Shown: positions 29,710 to 38,379 of the stretch, piece by piece | Position numbering within the stretch: position 1 is the first letter of the stretch | Layout: the number at the start of each line of letters is the position of its first letter | Assembly (NCBI GenBank): GCA_025062155.1 | Contig: JANXAM010000002.1 | Coordinates: 62,001-126,000 of the forward strand | From: Gloeomargarita sp. SKYB120 | Lineage (GTDB): Bacteria > Cyanobacteriota > Cyanobacteriia > Gloeomargaritales > Gloeomargaritaceae | Reading direction: 5' to 3' | DNA: 64,000 bases | Notes under the pieces: model-generated | The model's input: the letters and a program-made list of their open reading frames with translations, nothing else | Told to the model about the DNA's origin: nothing | The model's database searches: none | Translations under genes and position numbers: made by a program

Positions 29710-30988
29710 GAGCCTGGGCCGCCGCATCGCCGTCGTGTACGCGGAATTGGGGACCGAAGCGCACCTGGATCGGCTGTAGGGGATGATAGATGGTGGCAAC
29801 CACTGGGATGCGAGCCGTTTCGCCGCACCAGGGTTTGAGCAGCTCTCGCAGTTGGGCCTGGACCTGCGCATCCTTGGCCTGGTCGGGGGTCAGCGTCATT
29901 TCCACCAGTCGCACTGCGTGGGCGGGTTGGGCGTCCTCCAGCACCAGTTGCATCTGCTCGTCCCGTTCGTCCAGCCGCCCCCAGACCACTAGGGGTTGCT
30001 CCGGCAGCAGGTGCGCCCCCACCTGGGCGTAGACGCTAGGAAATACTACCGCCTCGCAACTGCCGCTCAAGTCCTCTAGGGTGACCACAGCCATGCGTTC
30101 CCCCCTCTTGGTGGTAATGGGTTTGACGTGGGTGACCAGAGCAAGTGCAATCACTGGGCGATGGGTCGGGAGCTGCGCCAGTTGGCTGAAACGGATGGGG
30201 GCCAACACCTGAGCGCGCGCGGCCAAGGGTTTCAAAGGATGGTCCGAGATGTAAAACCCAAGCAGCTCCCTTTCCAATTGCAGCTTTTCCTGGGATGAGT
30301 AATCGGGCACGGGGGGCGCTTTGGGGGCGGTCGTAGTGGCTGTTGCGGGCGCACCGTCCCCTAACAGACTCAACAGGTCGCCCTGGCCAGCAGCCCGGTC
30401 CCTGGCGCGACGGTTGGCCCAGTCCCAGAGCAGTTCCAGGTCCGCTAGCATCTGCCGCCGGTTGGGATGCAAACGGTCAAGGGCGCCCGCTTGGATCAGG
30501 GCTTCGATGGCCCGCCGGTTAACAATCCCCGCATCCACCCGGTCGCACAGGTCCGCCAACGACCGAAACGGCCCAGTCCGCCGCACCTGGAGAATATGCT
30601 CCACTGCACCCTGACCCACATGGCGCACCGCCGACAGGCCGAACAGGATTTTCCGGCCCTCGGGTAGGGGGGTGAAATCCCGGTCGGAGCGGTTAATGTC
30701 CGGCGGTTCCACCTGAATCCCCATGCTCTGGCAGGTGCCGATGTAGCGCTGGATTTTGTCCTGGTTGCCAATCTGGGACGACAGCAGCGCCGCCATGTAC
30801 TCCACCGGAAAATGGGCCTTCAAATAGGCGGTCTGGTAGGTGATGTAGGCATAGGCGGTGGCGTGGGACTTGTTGAAACAGTTGGCGGCAATGCAACCGT
30901 TGGCCAGCAGGAAATTGTGGTCCTGGGCCACGCCAATGTCGTAAACCGCTCGTTTTCCCAGCGCACGGCGGGCAATAATTTTGGGCAT
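29663..30988 (-). CDS. dnaE: DNA polymerase III alpha, C-terminal half with split-intein Int-C
   Basis: 441 residues. Residues 1-36 are the C-terminal intein fragment, with block [16 protein letters not shown] and the terminal IAAN before Cys37. From Cys37 ([19 protein letters not shown]) it is the C-terminal extein of DnaE: the remaining polymerase region, a helix-hairpin-helix ([15 protein letters not shown]) and the OB fold ([17 protein letters not shown]). The N-terminal half is a separate gene elsewhere. The two join by protein trans-splicing to give the replicative polymerase, as in other cyanobacteria. Confidence 0.97.
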   Translation of the reverse strand: MPKIIARRALGKRAVYDIGVAQDHNFLLANGCIAANCFNKSHATAYAYITYQTAYLKAHFPVEYMAALLSSQIGNQDKIQRYIGTCQSMGIQVEPPDINRSDRDFTPLPEGRKILFGLSAVRHVGQGAVEHILQVRRTGPFRSLADLCDRVDAGIVNRRAIEALIQAGALDRLHPNRRQMLADLELLWDWANRRARDRAAGQGDLLSLLGDGAPATATTTAPKAPPVPDYSSQEKLQLERELLGFYISDHPLKPLAARAQVLAPIRFSQLAQLPTHRPVIALALVTHVKPITTKRGERMAVVTLEDLSGSCEAVVFPSVYAQVGAHLLPEQPLVVWGRLDERDEQMQLVLEDAQPAHAVRLVEMTLTPDQAKDAQVQAQLRELLKPWCGETARIPVVATIYHPLQPIQVRFGPQFRVHDGDAAAQALTQAGFPAHCQSLLG

Positions 30989-31018
30989 CCGAAGGCACCT
31001 GCAACCCGTAGTTGCATT

Positions 31019-31714
31019 CTAGCGAGAACCCTCCACCACCGCTTCCAACCCCCGCCGGTCGGGGAGATAGAAATGCTCGGGGTCAGAGCGCACCAACAAT
31101 CCTTCCTGTTCAAACTGTTTTAGGACGCGGGTGACGGTTTCCCGGCTCAGGCCGCACAGGCCGCCCAGTTCCCGGTGGGCCAGGTTGGGGATCAGCACGC
31201 CGCCGGATTGCACTTGTCCCTGTCCTTCCGCCAGAAACAGCAGCACATCCGCCAGCCGAGCGCGGCTATCTGACTCCCGCACCTGCAACCGGCGGTTGAG
31301 CTGTTGAATGCGCTTGACTAGCAGTTGCGCCAGGCGAAAGCCCACCTGGGGTTCGGTGTTGATCAGGTCCCAGAAGTCGGCGGCGGGCAAACTGCCAACC
31401 GTGACCGGGGTGAGGGTGACGACATCGCTGGCGCGCGGGGACGATTCCAAGCTGGCCATTTCCCCAAACAAGTTGCCTGGCCCCAGGATATTGAGAATGA
31501 TGTCCCGCCCGTCCCGGCTGCGGGTTTGGACCTTCACCCAGCCCTGGATCAACAAGTACACCGAATCGCCCCAGTCCTGTTCCAACACCAAGGTGGCTCC
31601 AGCGCCATGCTGCCGCACCACCAGCCGTTGACTAGCCCGCTGGAGAATCGCCGGCGGCAGGCCGTGAAATAAAACGGTGGATTTGAGAAATTCGGTCAAC
31701 GGGGGAACCGGCAT
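31019..31714 (-). CDS. Crp/Fnr family transcription regulator
   Basis: 231 residues. The cyclic-nucleotide-binding-like jellyroll spans about 10-130 ([20 protein letters not shown] and [16 protein letters not shown]), then a long dimer helix and a winged HTH ([25 protein letters not shown]). The cap residues FGEMAxL-xxPRAxxV are close to a real cNMP site, so cAMP binding is possible. The recognition helix differs from NtcA as remembered, so NtcA is not called. It is divergent from mreB and directly upstream of dnaE-C on the same strand. Confidence 0.88.
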   Translation of the reverse strand: MPVPPLTEFLKSTVLFHGLPPAILQRASQRLVVRQHGAGATLVLEQDWGDSVYLLIQGWVKVQTRSRDGRDIILNILGPGNLFGEMASLESSPRASDVVTLTPVTVGSLPAADFWDLINTEPQVGFRLAQLLVKRIQQLNRRLQVRESDSRARLADVLLFLAEGQGQVQSGGVLIPNLAHRELGGLCGLSRETVTRVLKQFEQEGLLVRSDPEHFYLPDRRGLEAVVEGSR

Positions 31715-31830
31715 TGTCAGCGCGCTCGCAAAAGCTACGTCCTATTCTCTCAGCAAAACCAACCCGCCGGAAAAAAACAACAAATTCTGTTAGAATGCGC
31801 ATGAAATCAGCGCAAGCGGGGGTGCGAAAG

Positions 31831-32859
31831 GTGGGGCTATTCAGCCGCTTTTCACGGGACATGGGCATTGACCTGGGGACGGCCAACACCCTGATTTACG
31901 TGGCCGGGCGGGGGGTGGTTCTGCAGGAGCCATCGGTGGTCGCCATTGACCAAGAACAAAAAATTCCTTTGGCGGTGGGGGAAGAAGCCAAACGGATGTT
32001 AGGGCGGACGCCGGGCAATGTGGTGGCGGTGCGTCCTCTCCGGGATGGGGTCATTGCCGATTTTGACACCGCCGAGCTCATGCTCAAGTATTTCATCCGC
32101 CGCGTGCATGGGCGCCGCTCCTTAGCCCAGCCACGGATTGTCATTGGCATTCCCAGTGGCGTTACCGGCGTAGAACGGCGAGCGGTCATTGATGCGGCGC
32201 TGCGGGCGGGAGCGCGCAAGGTGGATTTGATAGATGAACCGGTGGCGGCGGCCATTGGCGCCGGTTTGCCCGTGGACCAGCCCATCGGCAACATGATCGT
32301 GGACATTGGCGGCGGCACAACGGAAGTGGCGGTGCTGAGCTTGCAGGGCGTGGTGCTGAGCGAGTCGGTGCGGGTGGCCGGCGACGAACTCACCGAAGCG
32401 ATCATGAACTACATGAAAAAGGTCCATAACCTGGTAATTGGGGAGCGCACGGCGGAGGACATCAAGATTGATGCCGGGTCGGCCTACCCGGTGGGCAATG
32501 ACGACCAATTGGTGGAGGTGCGGGGGTTACACCTGCTGTCGGGGTTGCCGCGCACTATCACCATTAAGGCGGCCGAAGTCCGCGAGAGCATGGCCGAACC
32601 CCTAGCGGTGATTGTGGATGCGGTCAAGCGCACCCTGGAGCGAACCCCACCCGAGCTGGCGGCAGACATTGTGGACCGAGGGATTGTGCTCGCTGGAGGT
32701 GGTGCCCTGTTGCGGGGCTTGGATACTCTGATCAGTCATGAGACGGGGATTGTGGTGCATGTAGCCCCGGAACCGTTGAACTGCGTGGTGTTAGGAACGG
32801 GCAAGGTTCTCGAAAGCGCCCAAGGACTGGAGCGGGTGTTCAGCAGCCGTTCCAGTTGA
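31831..32859 (+). CDS. mreB: Rod-shape determining protein MreB
   Basis: A bacterial actin of about 342 residues that polymerises under the membrane and guides side-wall peptidoglycan synthesis. The phosphate-binding loops are [13 protein letters not shown] and [18 protein letters not shown], and [15 protein letters not shown] and [15 protein letters not shown] are present. The open frame begins at 31714, but GTG 31831 fits the family start ([15 protein letters not shown]) and has GGGGG about 8 bases upstream. It heads an mreB-mreC-mreD cluster. Confidence 0.96.
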   Translation: MGLFSRFSRDMGIDLGTANTLIYVAGRGVVLQEPSVVAIDQEQKIPLAVGEEAKRMLGRTPGNVVAVRPLRDGVIADFDTAELMLKYFIRRVHGRRSLAQPRIVIGIPSGVTGVERRAVIDAALRAGARKVDLIDEPVAAAIGAGLPVDQPIGNMIVDIGGGTTEVAVLSLQGVVLSESVRVAGDELTEAIMNYMKKVHNLVIGERTAEDIKIDAGSAYPVGNDDQLVEVRGLHLLSGLPRTITIKAAEVRESMAEPLAVIVDAVKRTLERTPPELAADIVDRGIVLAGGGALLRGLDTLISHETGIVVHVAPEPLNCVVLGTGKVLESAQGLERVFSSRSS

Positions 32860-32899
32860 CGGCCAAGCGATGTAGGATAGGGGCAGTTTGGGGCCGACG

Positions 32900-33667
32900 A
32901 TGACCATGACCCGGTTCGCGTTCCTCCGGCGTTGGTGGCAGCGTTATACCTTGCAGGTCGTGACGGGTGTGGGGATAGTGGCGCTGGCCATGTATTTACA
33001 AACCACCCAGGCGTGGCTGGTGCAGGAGTTGCACCGGGGGATATGGGGACGGCGAGTGCCGGATACCCAGTTGATGGATGCACGGGTCCTGGAACTGGAG
33101 ATCCAGGTGCAGGAGCTGCAAGCCCAGAACCGTCAGTTACAACAGTTGCTGGGCTACCAGCAGAAGTTGCCTTTGGCGACAGTGGCGGCGATGGTGGTAG
33201 GCCGCAGTGCTGGGCATTGGTGGCACCAGCTTTGGGTCGGGGAAGGTCACCGCAAGGGGATCACCCCTGGAGCCGTGGTACTAGCACCGGGTGGTCTGGT
33301 CGGTCGTGTCCTGGATGTGACACCCCAAACCAGCCGCGTGTTGCTGCTGACCGACCCTAGCAGCAAGGTGGGGGTGATGGTGAATCGCTCCCGAGCGATG
33401 GGGGTCTTGGTGGGGCAGGGCACGGGACAACCAGTGGTCGAGTTTTTTGACAAACATCCCGACGTCAAGCCAGGGGATGCCCTGGTTACCTCCTCCTTTA
33501 GTACCCTGTTTCCGCCAGGGATTCCAGTGGGGAAGGTGGAAAGCATTGACTGGCGGGCGATGCCGGCGCCCCGAGCCACTGTGCAATTAAACGCCCCGAT
33601 TGAGCGCCTGGAATGGGTGTTGCTGCATTGCTATGGTCAGACGTCCGCTGAACTCCTCGCTCCTTAG
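32900..33667 (+). CDS. mreC: Rod-shape determining protein MreC
   Basis: 255 residues: a basic N terminus, a membrane helix (VVTGVGIVALAMYL), a coiled coil (LELEIQVQELQAQNRQLQQLL) and the periplasmic beta domain with GLVGRVLDVTPQTSRVLLLTDPSSKVGVMV and a GDALVTSSFSTLFPPGIPVG segment. It links MreB with the elongation peptidoglycan synthases. ATG 32900 is preferred to TTG 32888. Its end overlaps mreD by 35 bases. Confidence 0.94.
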   Translation: MTMTRFAFLRRWWQRYTLQVVTGVGIVALAMYLQTTQAWLVQELHRGIWGRRVPDTQLMDARVLELEIQVQELQAQNRQLQQLLGYQQKLPLATVAAMVVGRSAGHWWHQLWVGEGHRKGITPGAVVLAPGGLVGRVLDVTPQTSRVLLLTDPSSKVGVMVNRSRAMGVLVGQGTGQPVVEFFDKHPDVKPGDALVTSSFSTLFPPGIPVGKVESIDWRAMPAPRATVQLNAPIERLEWVLLHCYGQTSAELLAP

Positions 33668-34169
33668 GGGGCGGATACTCCTAACGACGGTGGTTTCGGC
33701 GGTGATGGCCTTGGCGCTGTTGCCCCTGCGCTGGCCAGGGATGGAACTGGCTGGGATTGCCCCGGACTGGCCGTTGATTTGGGTGGTGGCCTGGAGCATC
33801 AAACGTCCGCCCTGGCAAGGGCTAATTGCCGGTATTGCCCTGGGGATTTGCCAGGATGGGCTGGTGAATCCAAGCATCGGCTGGTGGCCGTCCCACGGGT
33901 TGAGCTTGGGAACGGTGGGTTTCTTGACGGCGCTGTTGCAAAAAGACCGCCTGATCCAAGAGGACTTTATTTCGGTGGCGTTGATCGTGTTTGCGATGGC
34001 GGTGATTGCCGAGACGGTGATGGCGATCCAGTGGACGGTAATGGGCCAGCGTCCTCTGGGCCAGATTTGGTTCGACCACCAGCGATTGGCTTTGGCGTCG
34101 GCCATTCTCAGCAGTCTCTGGGCGCCGTTGGTCTATGCGCCGTTGAGTCGCCTGTGGCAAAGCGATTGA
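33633..34169 (+). CDS. mreD: Rod-shape determining protein MreD
   Basis: 178 residues with five predicted membrane helices and the MreD pattern PDWPLIWVVAW, GLIAGIALGICQDGLVNPSIG. It is the membrane partner of MreC. The start at ATG 33633 lies inside mreC, and its stop overlaps the putative start of the rsmD-like gene, so the cluster is tightly packed. Confidence 0.88.
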   Translation: MVRRPLNSSLLRGRILLTTVVSAVMALALLPLRWPGMELAGIAPDWPLIWVVAWSIKRPPWQGLIAGIALGICQDGLVNPSIGWWPSHGLSLGTVGFLTALLQKDRLIQEDFISVALIVFAMAVIAETVMAIQWTVMGQRPLGQIWFDHQRLALASAILSSLWAPLVYAPLSRLWQSD

Positions 34170-34651
34170 GTCCCGACCTGCGTCCGACCACCGCCAAGGT
34201 GCGCGAGGCGTTGATCAACATCTGGCGGGCACCCTTGCAGGGGGCAACTTTCCTGGATTTGTGTACGGGAACGGGGGCGGTGGCGCTGGCGGCCCGTCAG
34301 GCTGGAGCGCGGCTGGTGGTGGCGGTGGACAGTTCGGCCAAAGCAATTCGTGCCTTGGCTCCCTACGCGAACCGGGAGCACTTCATCGTCCTGCAGGGCC
34401 GTTTACCGGGTTGCCTGCAGCGCTTACAGACGGCCTTTGACCTCATCTACTTCGACCCCCCCTACGCCAGTGGGCTGTACAGGCCGGTGTTAGAGGGCAT
34501 TCTTACCTATCAACTGCTGGCCCCTGATGGAGAGATGGCTGTGGAACACCACCGGCAAGTACCTCTGCCAGAGCACGTGCAATACCTGGTACGCACCCGC
34601 CAGAAAACCTACGGCGATACGGTGTTGAGTTTTTACCGGCTCGCAGATTGA
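34154..34651 (+). CDS. rsmD: RsmD-like 16S rRNA (guanine966-N2)-methyltransferase
   Basis: About 165 residues from GTG 34154 (TTG 34166 is the alternative). LRPTTAKVREALINIW is the RsmD N-terminal signature, FLDLCTGTGAVALAA is motif I and FDPPYASGLY contains the N-methylase DPPY. It methylates G966 of 16S rRNA. The chain is shorter than usual: the beta hairpin that normally precedes the RPTT block is absent, because the frame upstream has no start separate from mreD. Either a truncated but working form or an unrecognised start is possible. Confidence 0.8.
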   Translation: MAKRLSPDLRPTTAKVREALINIWRAPLQGATFLDLCTGTGAVALAARQAGARLVVAVDSSAKAIRALAPYANREHFIVLQGRLPGCLQRLQTAFDLIYFDPPYASGLYRPVLEGILTYQLLAPDGEMAVEHHRQVPLPEHVQYLVRTRQKTYGDTVLSFYRLAD

Positions 34652-34652
34652 G

Positions 34653-34751
34653 CTAGTCGCGCCGGTACTGGACGTAGGCCGCCACCAGTAAACCGGCAAT
34701 GGTCACAGGTACCAACCCCAACACAATGCTTAGCACCAACGGTTCAATCAT
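34653..34751 (-). CDS. petG: Cytochrome b6f complex subunit 5 (PetG)
   Basis: A 32-residue single-helix protein ([20 protein letters not shown], then [12 protein letters not shown]). It matches PetG in length, the N-terminal EPL and the C-terminal YVQYRR. PetG is required for assembly or stability of the b6f complex in the thylakoid membrane. It converges with rsmD, one base separating the stops, and is divergent from cobS with about 23 bases between starts. Confidence 0.96.
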   Translation of the reverse strand: MIEPLVLSIVLGLVPVTIAGLLVAAYVQYRRD

Positions 34752-34774
34752 CGCTCTAACTTGCTAGGGTGGGG

Positions 34775-35554
34775 ATGTCATCGAGCTATTGTACCGCAAT
34801 GGGGCGCTGGTGGCGGCAATTTTGGGGAGCGGTGGCCTTCTACAGCATCTTGCCAGTGCCCAAAAACGCCGAGGTTCAACAGGTGGCGGTCTGGGCGCCC
34901 TTGGTGGGCGTGGTGCTAGGGAGTTTGCTCGCGCTGGTGGACCAACTGTTAGCGCCCATGCCGCTCTTGCCCCGCAGTGGGCTGCTGGTGGCCTTGCAGG
35001 TGGGGTTGACCGGCGGGTTGCACCTGGACGGGGTGATGGACACGGCAGACGGCCTGGCCGTTTCCGACCCGCAACGGCGCCTGGAGGTCATGCGCGATAG
35101 CCGCGCGGGAGCCTACGGGGTCATGGCGGGCTGCCTGGTGCTGGTGCTAAAAATCCTGGCGCTGGGGCATCTGCCGACGGAACGGTTCTGGTTGCTCACG
35201 GGCGCCATGGGCTGGAGCCGCTGGGGACAGGTGGTGGCTATTGGCCTTTATCCCTACCTGCGCACCGAAGGCAAGGGGGCGCTCCACCACCAGCAGAGGC
35301 AGCCGGGGCAGTGGTGGCCAGGGCTGGGTTTCCTGGTGGCTTGGGCGGGCCTGTGGAGTCTCCTGCGGGGCGATGGACGGTTCCCCCTGGTCTTTACCAG
35401 CTGGGGATTGCTGCTGGCGCTGGCGGTCGGTTTTGTCCTGTACCGGCAACTGGGAGGCCACACGGGGGACACCTACGGCGCGGTGGTGGAATGGGTGGAA
35501 ACTCTGTGCTGGTGCGCCATGACCGCCCTGCTCCCCAACCAAGCCCTATCATAA
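34775..35554 (+). CDS. cobS: Adenosylcobinamide-GDP ribazoletransferase
   Basis: About 259 residues with several membrane helices. It joins alpha-ribazole to adenosylcobinamide-GDP, a late step in B12 synthesis. Family marks: FWGAVAFYSILPVP, GGLHLDGVMDTADGLAV with the metal-binding Asp residues, and VMRDSRAGAYGVMAG. Starts at 34769 (GTG), 34775 (ATG) and 34799 (ATG) are possible; 34799 aligns best with the usual N terminus but has a poorer ribosome site. It ends four bases before the Hsp70-like gene. Confidence 0.94.
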   Translation: MSSSYCTAMGRWWRQFWGAVAFYSILPVPKNAEVQQVAVWAPLVGVVLGSLLALVDQLLAPMPLLPRSGLLVALQVGLTGGLHLDGVMDTADGLAVSDPQRRLEVMRDSRAGAYGVMAGCLVLVLKILALGHLPTERFWLLTGAMGWSRWGQVVAIGLYPYLRTEGKGALHHQQRQPGQWWPGLGFLVAWAGLWSLLRGDGRFPLVFTSWGLLLALAVGFVLYRQLGGHTGDTYGAVVEWVETLCWCAMTALLPNQALS

Positions 35555-35558
35555 AGGC

Positions 35559-37091
35559 ATGGACTACGCCCTGGACTTTGGCAGTAGCAATACGGTGATT
35601 GCTCGCCGGTCTCCCGTGACCGGACAGCCAGAAATCGTCGCACTCCCAGGGCTTTCCCAGCCGGACGGATTAATTCCCACGCTGGTGTGTGAAGTGCCTG
35701 GGGACCCCCCCACCGTGCTCTGCGGCCAGCAAGTGCGGGAGTATCTTCACCAATCCCCCCACGCGCCGGTGTTTCACCACTTCAAGCGGTCGCTCCTGCA
35801 CGCATCCGACGAGGCCAAACGGGTGGGTACGACGTTTTTACAGCGCCTGTTGCAGGGACTCCACCAGCAAAACTACGCCATCAACGCCCTGGTCTTGACC
35901 GCGCCGGTGGATGCCTTTGAACCCTATCGCCAGTGGCTCACCGAAATGGCCCACGCCTGGCGGGTCACCCAGATTCGCCTGTTGGATGAACCGACGGCGG
36001 CGGCGCTGGGGTATGGCGTGGCCGAGAGTGACCTGGTGTTGGTCGTGGACGGCGGCGGGGGAACGTTGGACCTGGCGCTGGTGCAACTGCAACGACCGGG
36101 CACCCGCACCCATCTGGGCTGGATTCTGCGGTGGGGCGACCGGGTGTTTGACGACCGGCAGCGGCCCTGCCAGGCGCAAGTGATTGCCAAGGCCGGCGTG
36201 AATCTCGGGGGCGCCGACATTGACCGCTGGATTTTTGACTACCTGGTGCAGCGGGAGGGGTATGCAGCGGGCGAGTTCATTCCCCTGACCCTGGCGATTG
36301 CCGAGCGCCTGAAAATCCAACTGTCGGATCAGCCCAGCAGCCACCAGATTTACTTTGACCCCCGCACTGGTTACACGCGGCACTGGTTTTTAGAACGCAC
36401 CGAGCTGGACCAGATTCTGCGCGACCAGGCGTTCTTCGCTCAACTAGACGCCGTGATGCAATACCTGTGGGCGCAGGCGCGGGTGCAGGGGTACCGGCCT
36501 CGGGACGTGGACGCAGTGCTGCTGGTGGGGGGCATGAGTCAAATGCCCGCTGTGCGCCAGTGGCTGCACAACTACTTCCCGCCCTCCAAAATTCACCATC
36601 ACCGGTCCCTGGCAGTGGTGGCCCACGGCGCCCTAAGGTTGAACTTGACCGCTCCCATCCAGGACTTTCTCTACCACAGCTACGGGCTGCGCTACTGGGA
36701 CAAACGCCGTCAAGGTCACCACTGGCACGAACTCATCCCCGCAGGTCACCCCTACCCCAGTCCCGAACCGATTGAACTGGTGCTGGGGGCGTCTCGACCG
36801 GACCAGACGGCGGTGGAACTCGTGCTGGGGGAACTGCGTCACCCCACCGGCCAGGGTGCGGTTTACGTGGAACAGGGCCGCCTGGTGCTGCGCTCGATCC
36901 ACCAAGACCCCGACGTGCAAATCCTCAACGCTGCCTTGCACCTGCCGCTCGACCCCCCTGGCCAACCGGGAGAAGACCGCCTGCACTTGGCTTTTCGCGT
37001 CAACGCCGACCGCCAACTTTGCCTCACCGCCCGCGACTTGCACACCGGCCGGCTCCTGTGCCATGAGCAACCGGTTCTCACCCTCGCCTAA
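35559..37091 (+). CDS. Hsp70-like ATPase without a standard substrate domain
   Basis: 510 residues. The actin/Hsp70 ATPase fold is complete: DFGSSNTVIA (phosphate 1), LLDEPTAAALGYGVAE, VVDGGGGTLDLALVQLQ (phosphate 2) and VLLVGGMSQMPAVRQWL (adenosine). The C-terminal 130 residues are beta-rich but not the DnaK substrate-binding domain with its lid, and no EEVD-like tail exists. Such divergent Hsp70 homologues are common in cyanobacteria; clients are unknown. Confidence 0.83.
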   Translation: MDYALDFGSSNTVIARRSPVTGQPEIVALPGLSQPDGLIPTLVCEVPGDPPTVLCGQQVREYLHQSPHAPVFHHFKRSLLHASDEAKRVGTTFLQRLLQGLHQQNYAINALVLTAPVDAFEPYRQWLTEMAHAWRVTQIRLLDEPTAAALGYGVAESDLVLVVDGGGGTLDLALVQLQRPGTRTHLGWILRWGDRVFDDRQRPCQAQVIAKAGVNLGGADIDRWIFDYLVQREGYAAGEFIPLTLAIAERLKIQLSDQPSSHQIYFDPRTGYTRHWFLERTELDQILRDQAFFAQLDAVMQYLWAQARVQGYRPRDVDAVLLVGGMSQMPAVRQWLHNYFPPSKIHHHRSLAVVAHGALRLNLTAPIQDFLYHSYGLRYWDKRRQGHHWHELIPAGHPYPSPEPIELVLGASRPDQTAVELVLGELRHPTGQGAVYVEQGRLVLRSIHQDPDVQILNAALHLPLDPPGQPGEDRLHLAFRVNADRQLCLTARDLHTGRLLCHEQPVLTLA

Positions 37092-37100
37092 TCCTAAACC

Positions 37101-37129
37101 TTGACAGTTTGTAAAGATTTTGTTACGTT
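37101..37129 (+). promoter_or_regulatory. Sigma-70-type promoter for the 89-residue membrane protein
   Basis: A perfect -35 TTGACA (37101-37106), a 17-base spacer and a -10 TACGTT (37124-37129). The start codon follows 33 bases later with a strong GAGGAG ribosome site. The AT-rich spacer contrasts with the GC-rich surroundings. Confidence 0.65.
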
Positions 37130-37161
37130 TGTTTACAAATCAAGCCTGAGGAGGCAAGGCG

Positions 37162-37431
37162 ATGCGTACCGATTTAGAGTTTCGCAACCCAGCGTTATTG
37201 GGGCCGGTGGTGTTTCGGCCTGGGTTTAACAACTTCGAGCAGATTACGGCCACCCAAGCCTGGTCGCTATTTTTCACCGCCAGTCAGGAGGACAATATCT
37301 TCGGCTACAACCCCCAGATTGGCTGGTTCCTAAACGGGGTGCTGTTGGCAACCGTGTTGTTCGGGGCGTTCTGGACGCAATTATTCAAAAACTCCTACCT
37401 GGTGTGGCAACTGCTCCAGCAGTGGGGTTAA
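37162..37431 (+). CDS. Small membrane protein of unknown family
   Basis: 89 residues, not recognised with confidence. An aromatic, amphipathic first half (FRPGFNNFEQITATQAWSLFF) is followed by one strong membrane helix (IGWFLNGVLLATVLFGAFW) and a short tail ending QLLQQWG. The NG at the start of the helix faintly recalls one-helix light-harvesting-like (Hlip) proteins, but the R-x-A-M-I-G chlorophyll motif is missing. A strong promoter and ribosome site suggest high expression. RNA copy B begins one base after its stop. Confidence 0.7.
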   Translation: MRTDLEFRNPALLGPVVFRPGFNNFEQITATQAWSLFFTASQEDNIFGYNPQIGWFLNGVLLATVLFGAFWTQLFKNSYLVWQLLQQWG

Positions 37432-37874
37432 CAACTGTTGAACTCCTTATGCACTTTTGTAGCCGGAGATAAACATCTGTCATGAGGGGCTGGACAAACA
37501 ACAAGGGCTTTGGTTATGACGATAGCGTGCCCAGGTGAGAAGCCAGCCCGCCAAGCTTTCGTCTCCTTGGCACAATCGCCACGGCACCATCTTTCTACCT
37601 GCAAGGAATCGAAAGAAGCATGGGTGGAGGTTGCAACTGCGCCTTACCCAGGCACGAGCGGCGGTTGTACCGCAGTTGCGGTGTCGGGACTGTCTCTCGC
37701 GACTGCCGGTTCGGGATGGCCGACCACCTGACCGCCCAAGAGCGCGGTTTGCGTGCAACCGTGACTGGTCGGTGAGACGCCGGCACGCGCCGCTCCCGTC
37801 GGCGGCGGGAGAAGTTGTTGGGAATACCGTTTGCCCAGCAGCCTGTGGAGAATTGTCCATGGTTTTAGGAACGG
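37432..37874 (+). ncRNA. Candidate structured RNA, copy B (paralogue of 6062-6498)
   Basis: 443 bp, homologous end to end with copy A. It begins with CAACTGTTGAAC directly after the stop of the 89-residue gene and ends GGAACGG at the stop codon of the convergent Nif11-type gene. Helices: GCCAAG/CTTGGC (37550-37555, 37566-37571) with a 10-nt loop instead of 5; CTTTC/GAAAG (37591-37595, 37611-37615); GCAACTGC/GCAGTTGC (37633-37640, 37672-37679); and TGTTGGG/CCCAGCA late in the unit, shared with copy A. The terminator's right arm and T-run seen after copy A are absent here. Function unknown. Confidence 0.7.
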
Positions 37875-38231
37875 TTAACGGGGCACCAGCAGGCGGAATA
37901 AACGCACCAGCAGGGGATGCGGATTGGCGGCGGCAAACACTAGGCCAGTTACCCGACCGTCCACCTCTTCCGTCCACAGGGTCATGGTCTGTTCTGTGCG
38001 GCACTCTTGCAGGAGTTCGGCGATGGTCATCCGGGAGCGGTCAAGCGGGGCTTCCGCCGTTGTGAGGGCCGCCTGCACTTCTGCCAATGTCACCTGAAGA
38101 CCCGCTTCTGTCGCTAGTTCCACGATGACTTGGGCTAGGGCGTCTGGGTCGTTTGCCGCTTGCAGCCGCTCTTGACGGGCGGGGTCCTGCATTACCTGTT
38201 CAAGGAAAGCTTGCAGTTCAGCTGGAGTCAT
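37875..38231 (-). CDS. Nif11 domain protein
   Basis: 118 residues. The first 65 match the Nif11 domain (LQAFLEQVMQDPARQERLQA, then AQVIVELATEAGLQVTLAEV). The C-terminal half is not recognised and has no double-glycine leader cleavage site, so it is unlikely to be a modified-peptide precursor of the nitrile-hydratase/Nif11 leader class. Its start overlaps the stop of the upstream 49-codon gene (ATGA), and both lie downstream of hrcA on the same strand. Confidence 0.72.
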   Translation of the reverse strand: MTPAELQAFLEQVMQDPARQERLQAANDPDALAQVIVELATEAGLQVTLAEVQAALTTAEAPLDRSRMTIAELLQECRTEQTMTLWTEEVDGRVTGLVFAAANPHPLLVRLFRLLVPR

Positions 38232-38377
38232 GGGTGTATCAGATTCCCTAGGTCTACGGTGGGGGCCGGTTGCAGGGGGCCGCGACTATCGAGCACCCAG
38301 GTCACTACCAGATAGAATACGCCCAAGAGAATGGCCACTGCGCCAGTGAGCATGGCCGTGAGTCGCCCCCGCTGCAT
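38228..38377 (-). CDS. 49-residue single-helix membrane protein
   Basis: MQRGRLTAMLTGAVAILLGV starts the protein; one membrane helix spans residues 7-30, followed by a short tail with DSRGPLQPAP. Function unknown, but the basic N terminus, single helix and RG-L-PAP tail are the look of a small conserved cyanobacterial protein. Start ATG 38377 lies two bases after the hrcA stop, and the stop overlaps the Nif11 gene, placing it firmly in an operon. Confidence 0.75.
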   Translation of the reverse strand: MQRGRLTAMLTGAVAILLGVFYLVVTWVLDSRGPLQPAPTVDLGNLIHP

Positions 38378-38379
38378 GG

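Noticed and set aside
31019-31714. Calling the Crp-family gene ntcA
   Set aside because: The recognition helix (SRETVTRVL) differs from the NtcA helix as I remember it, and no NtcA operator evidence exists here.
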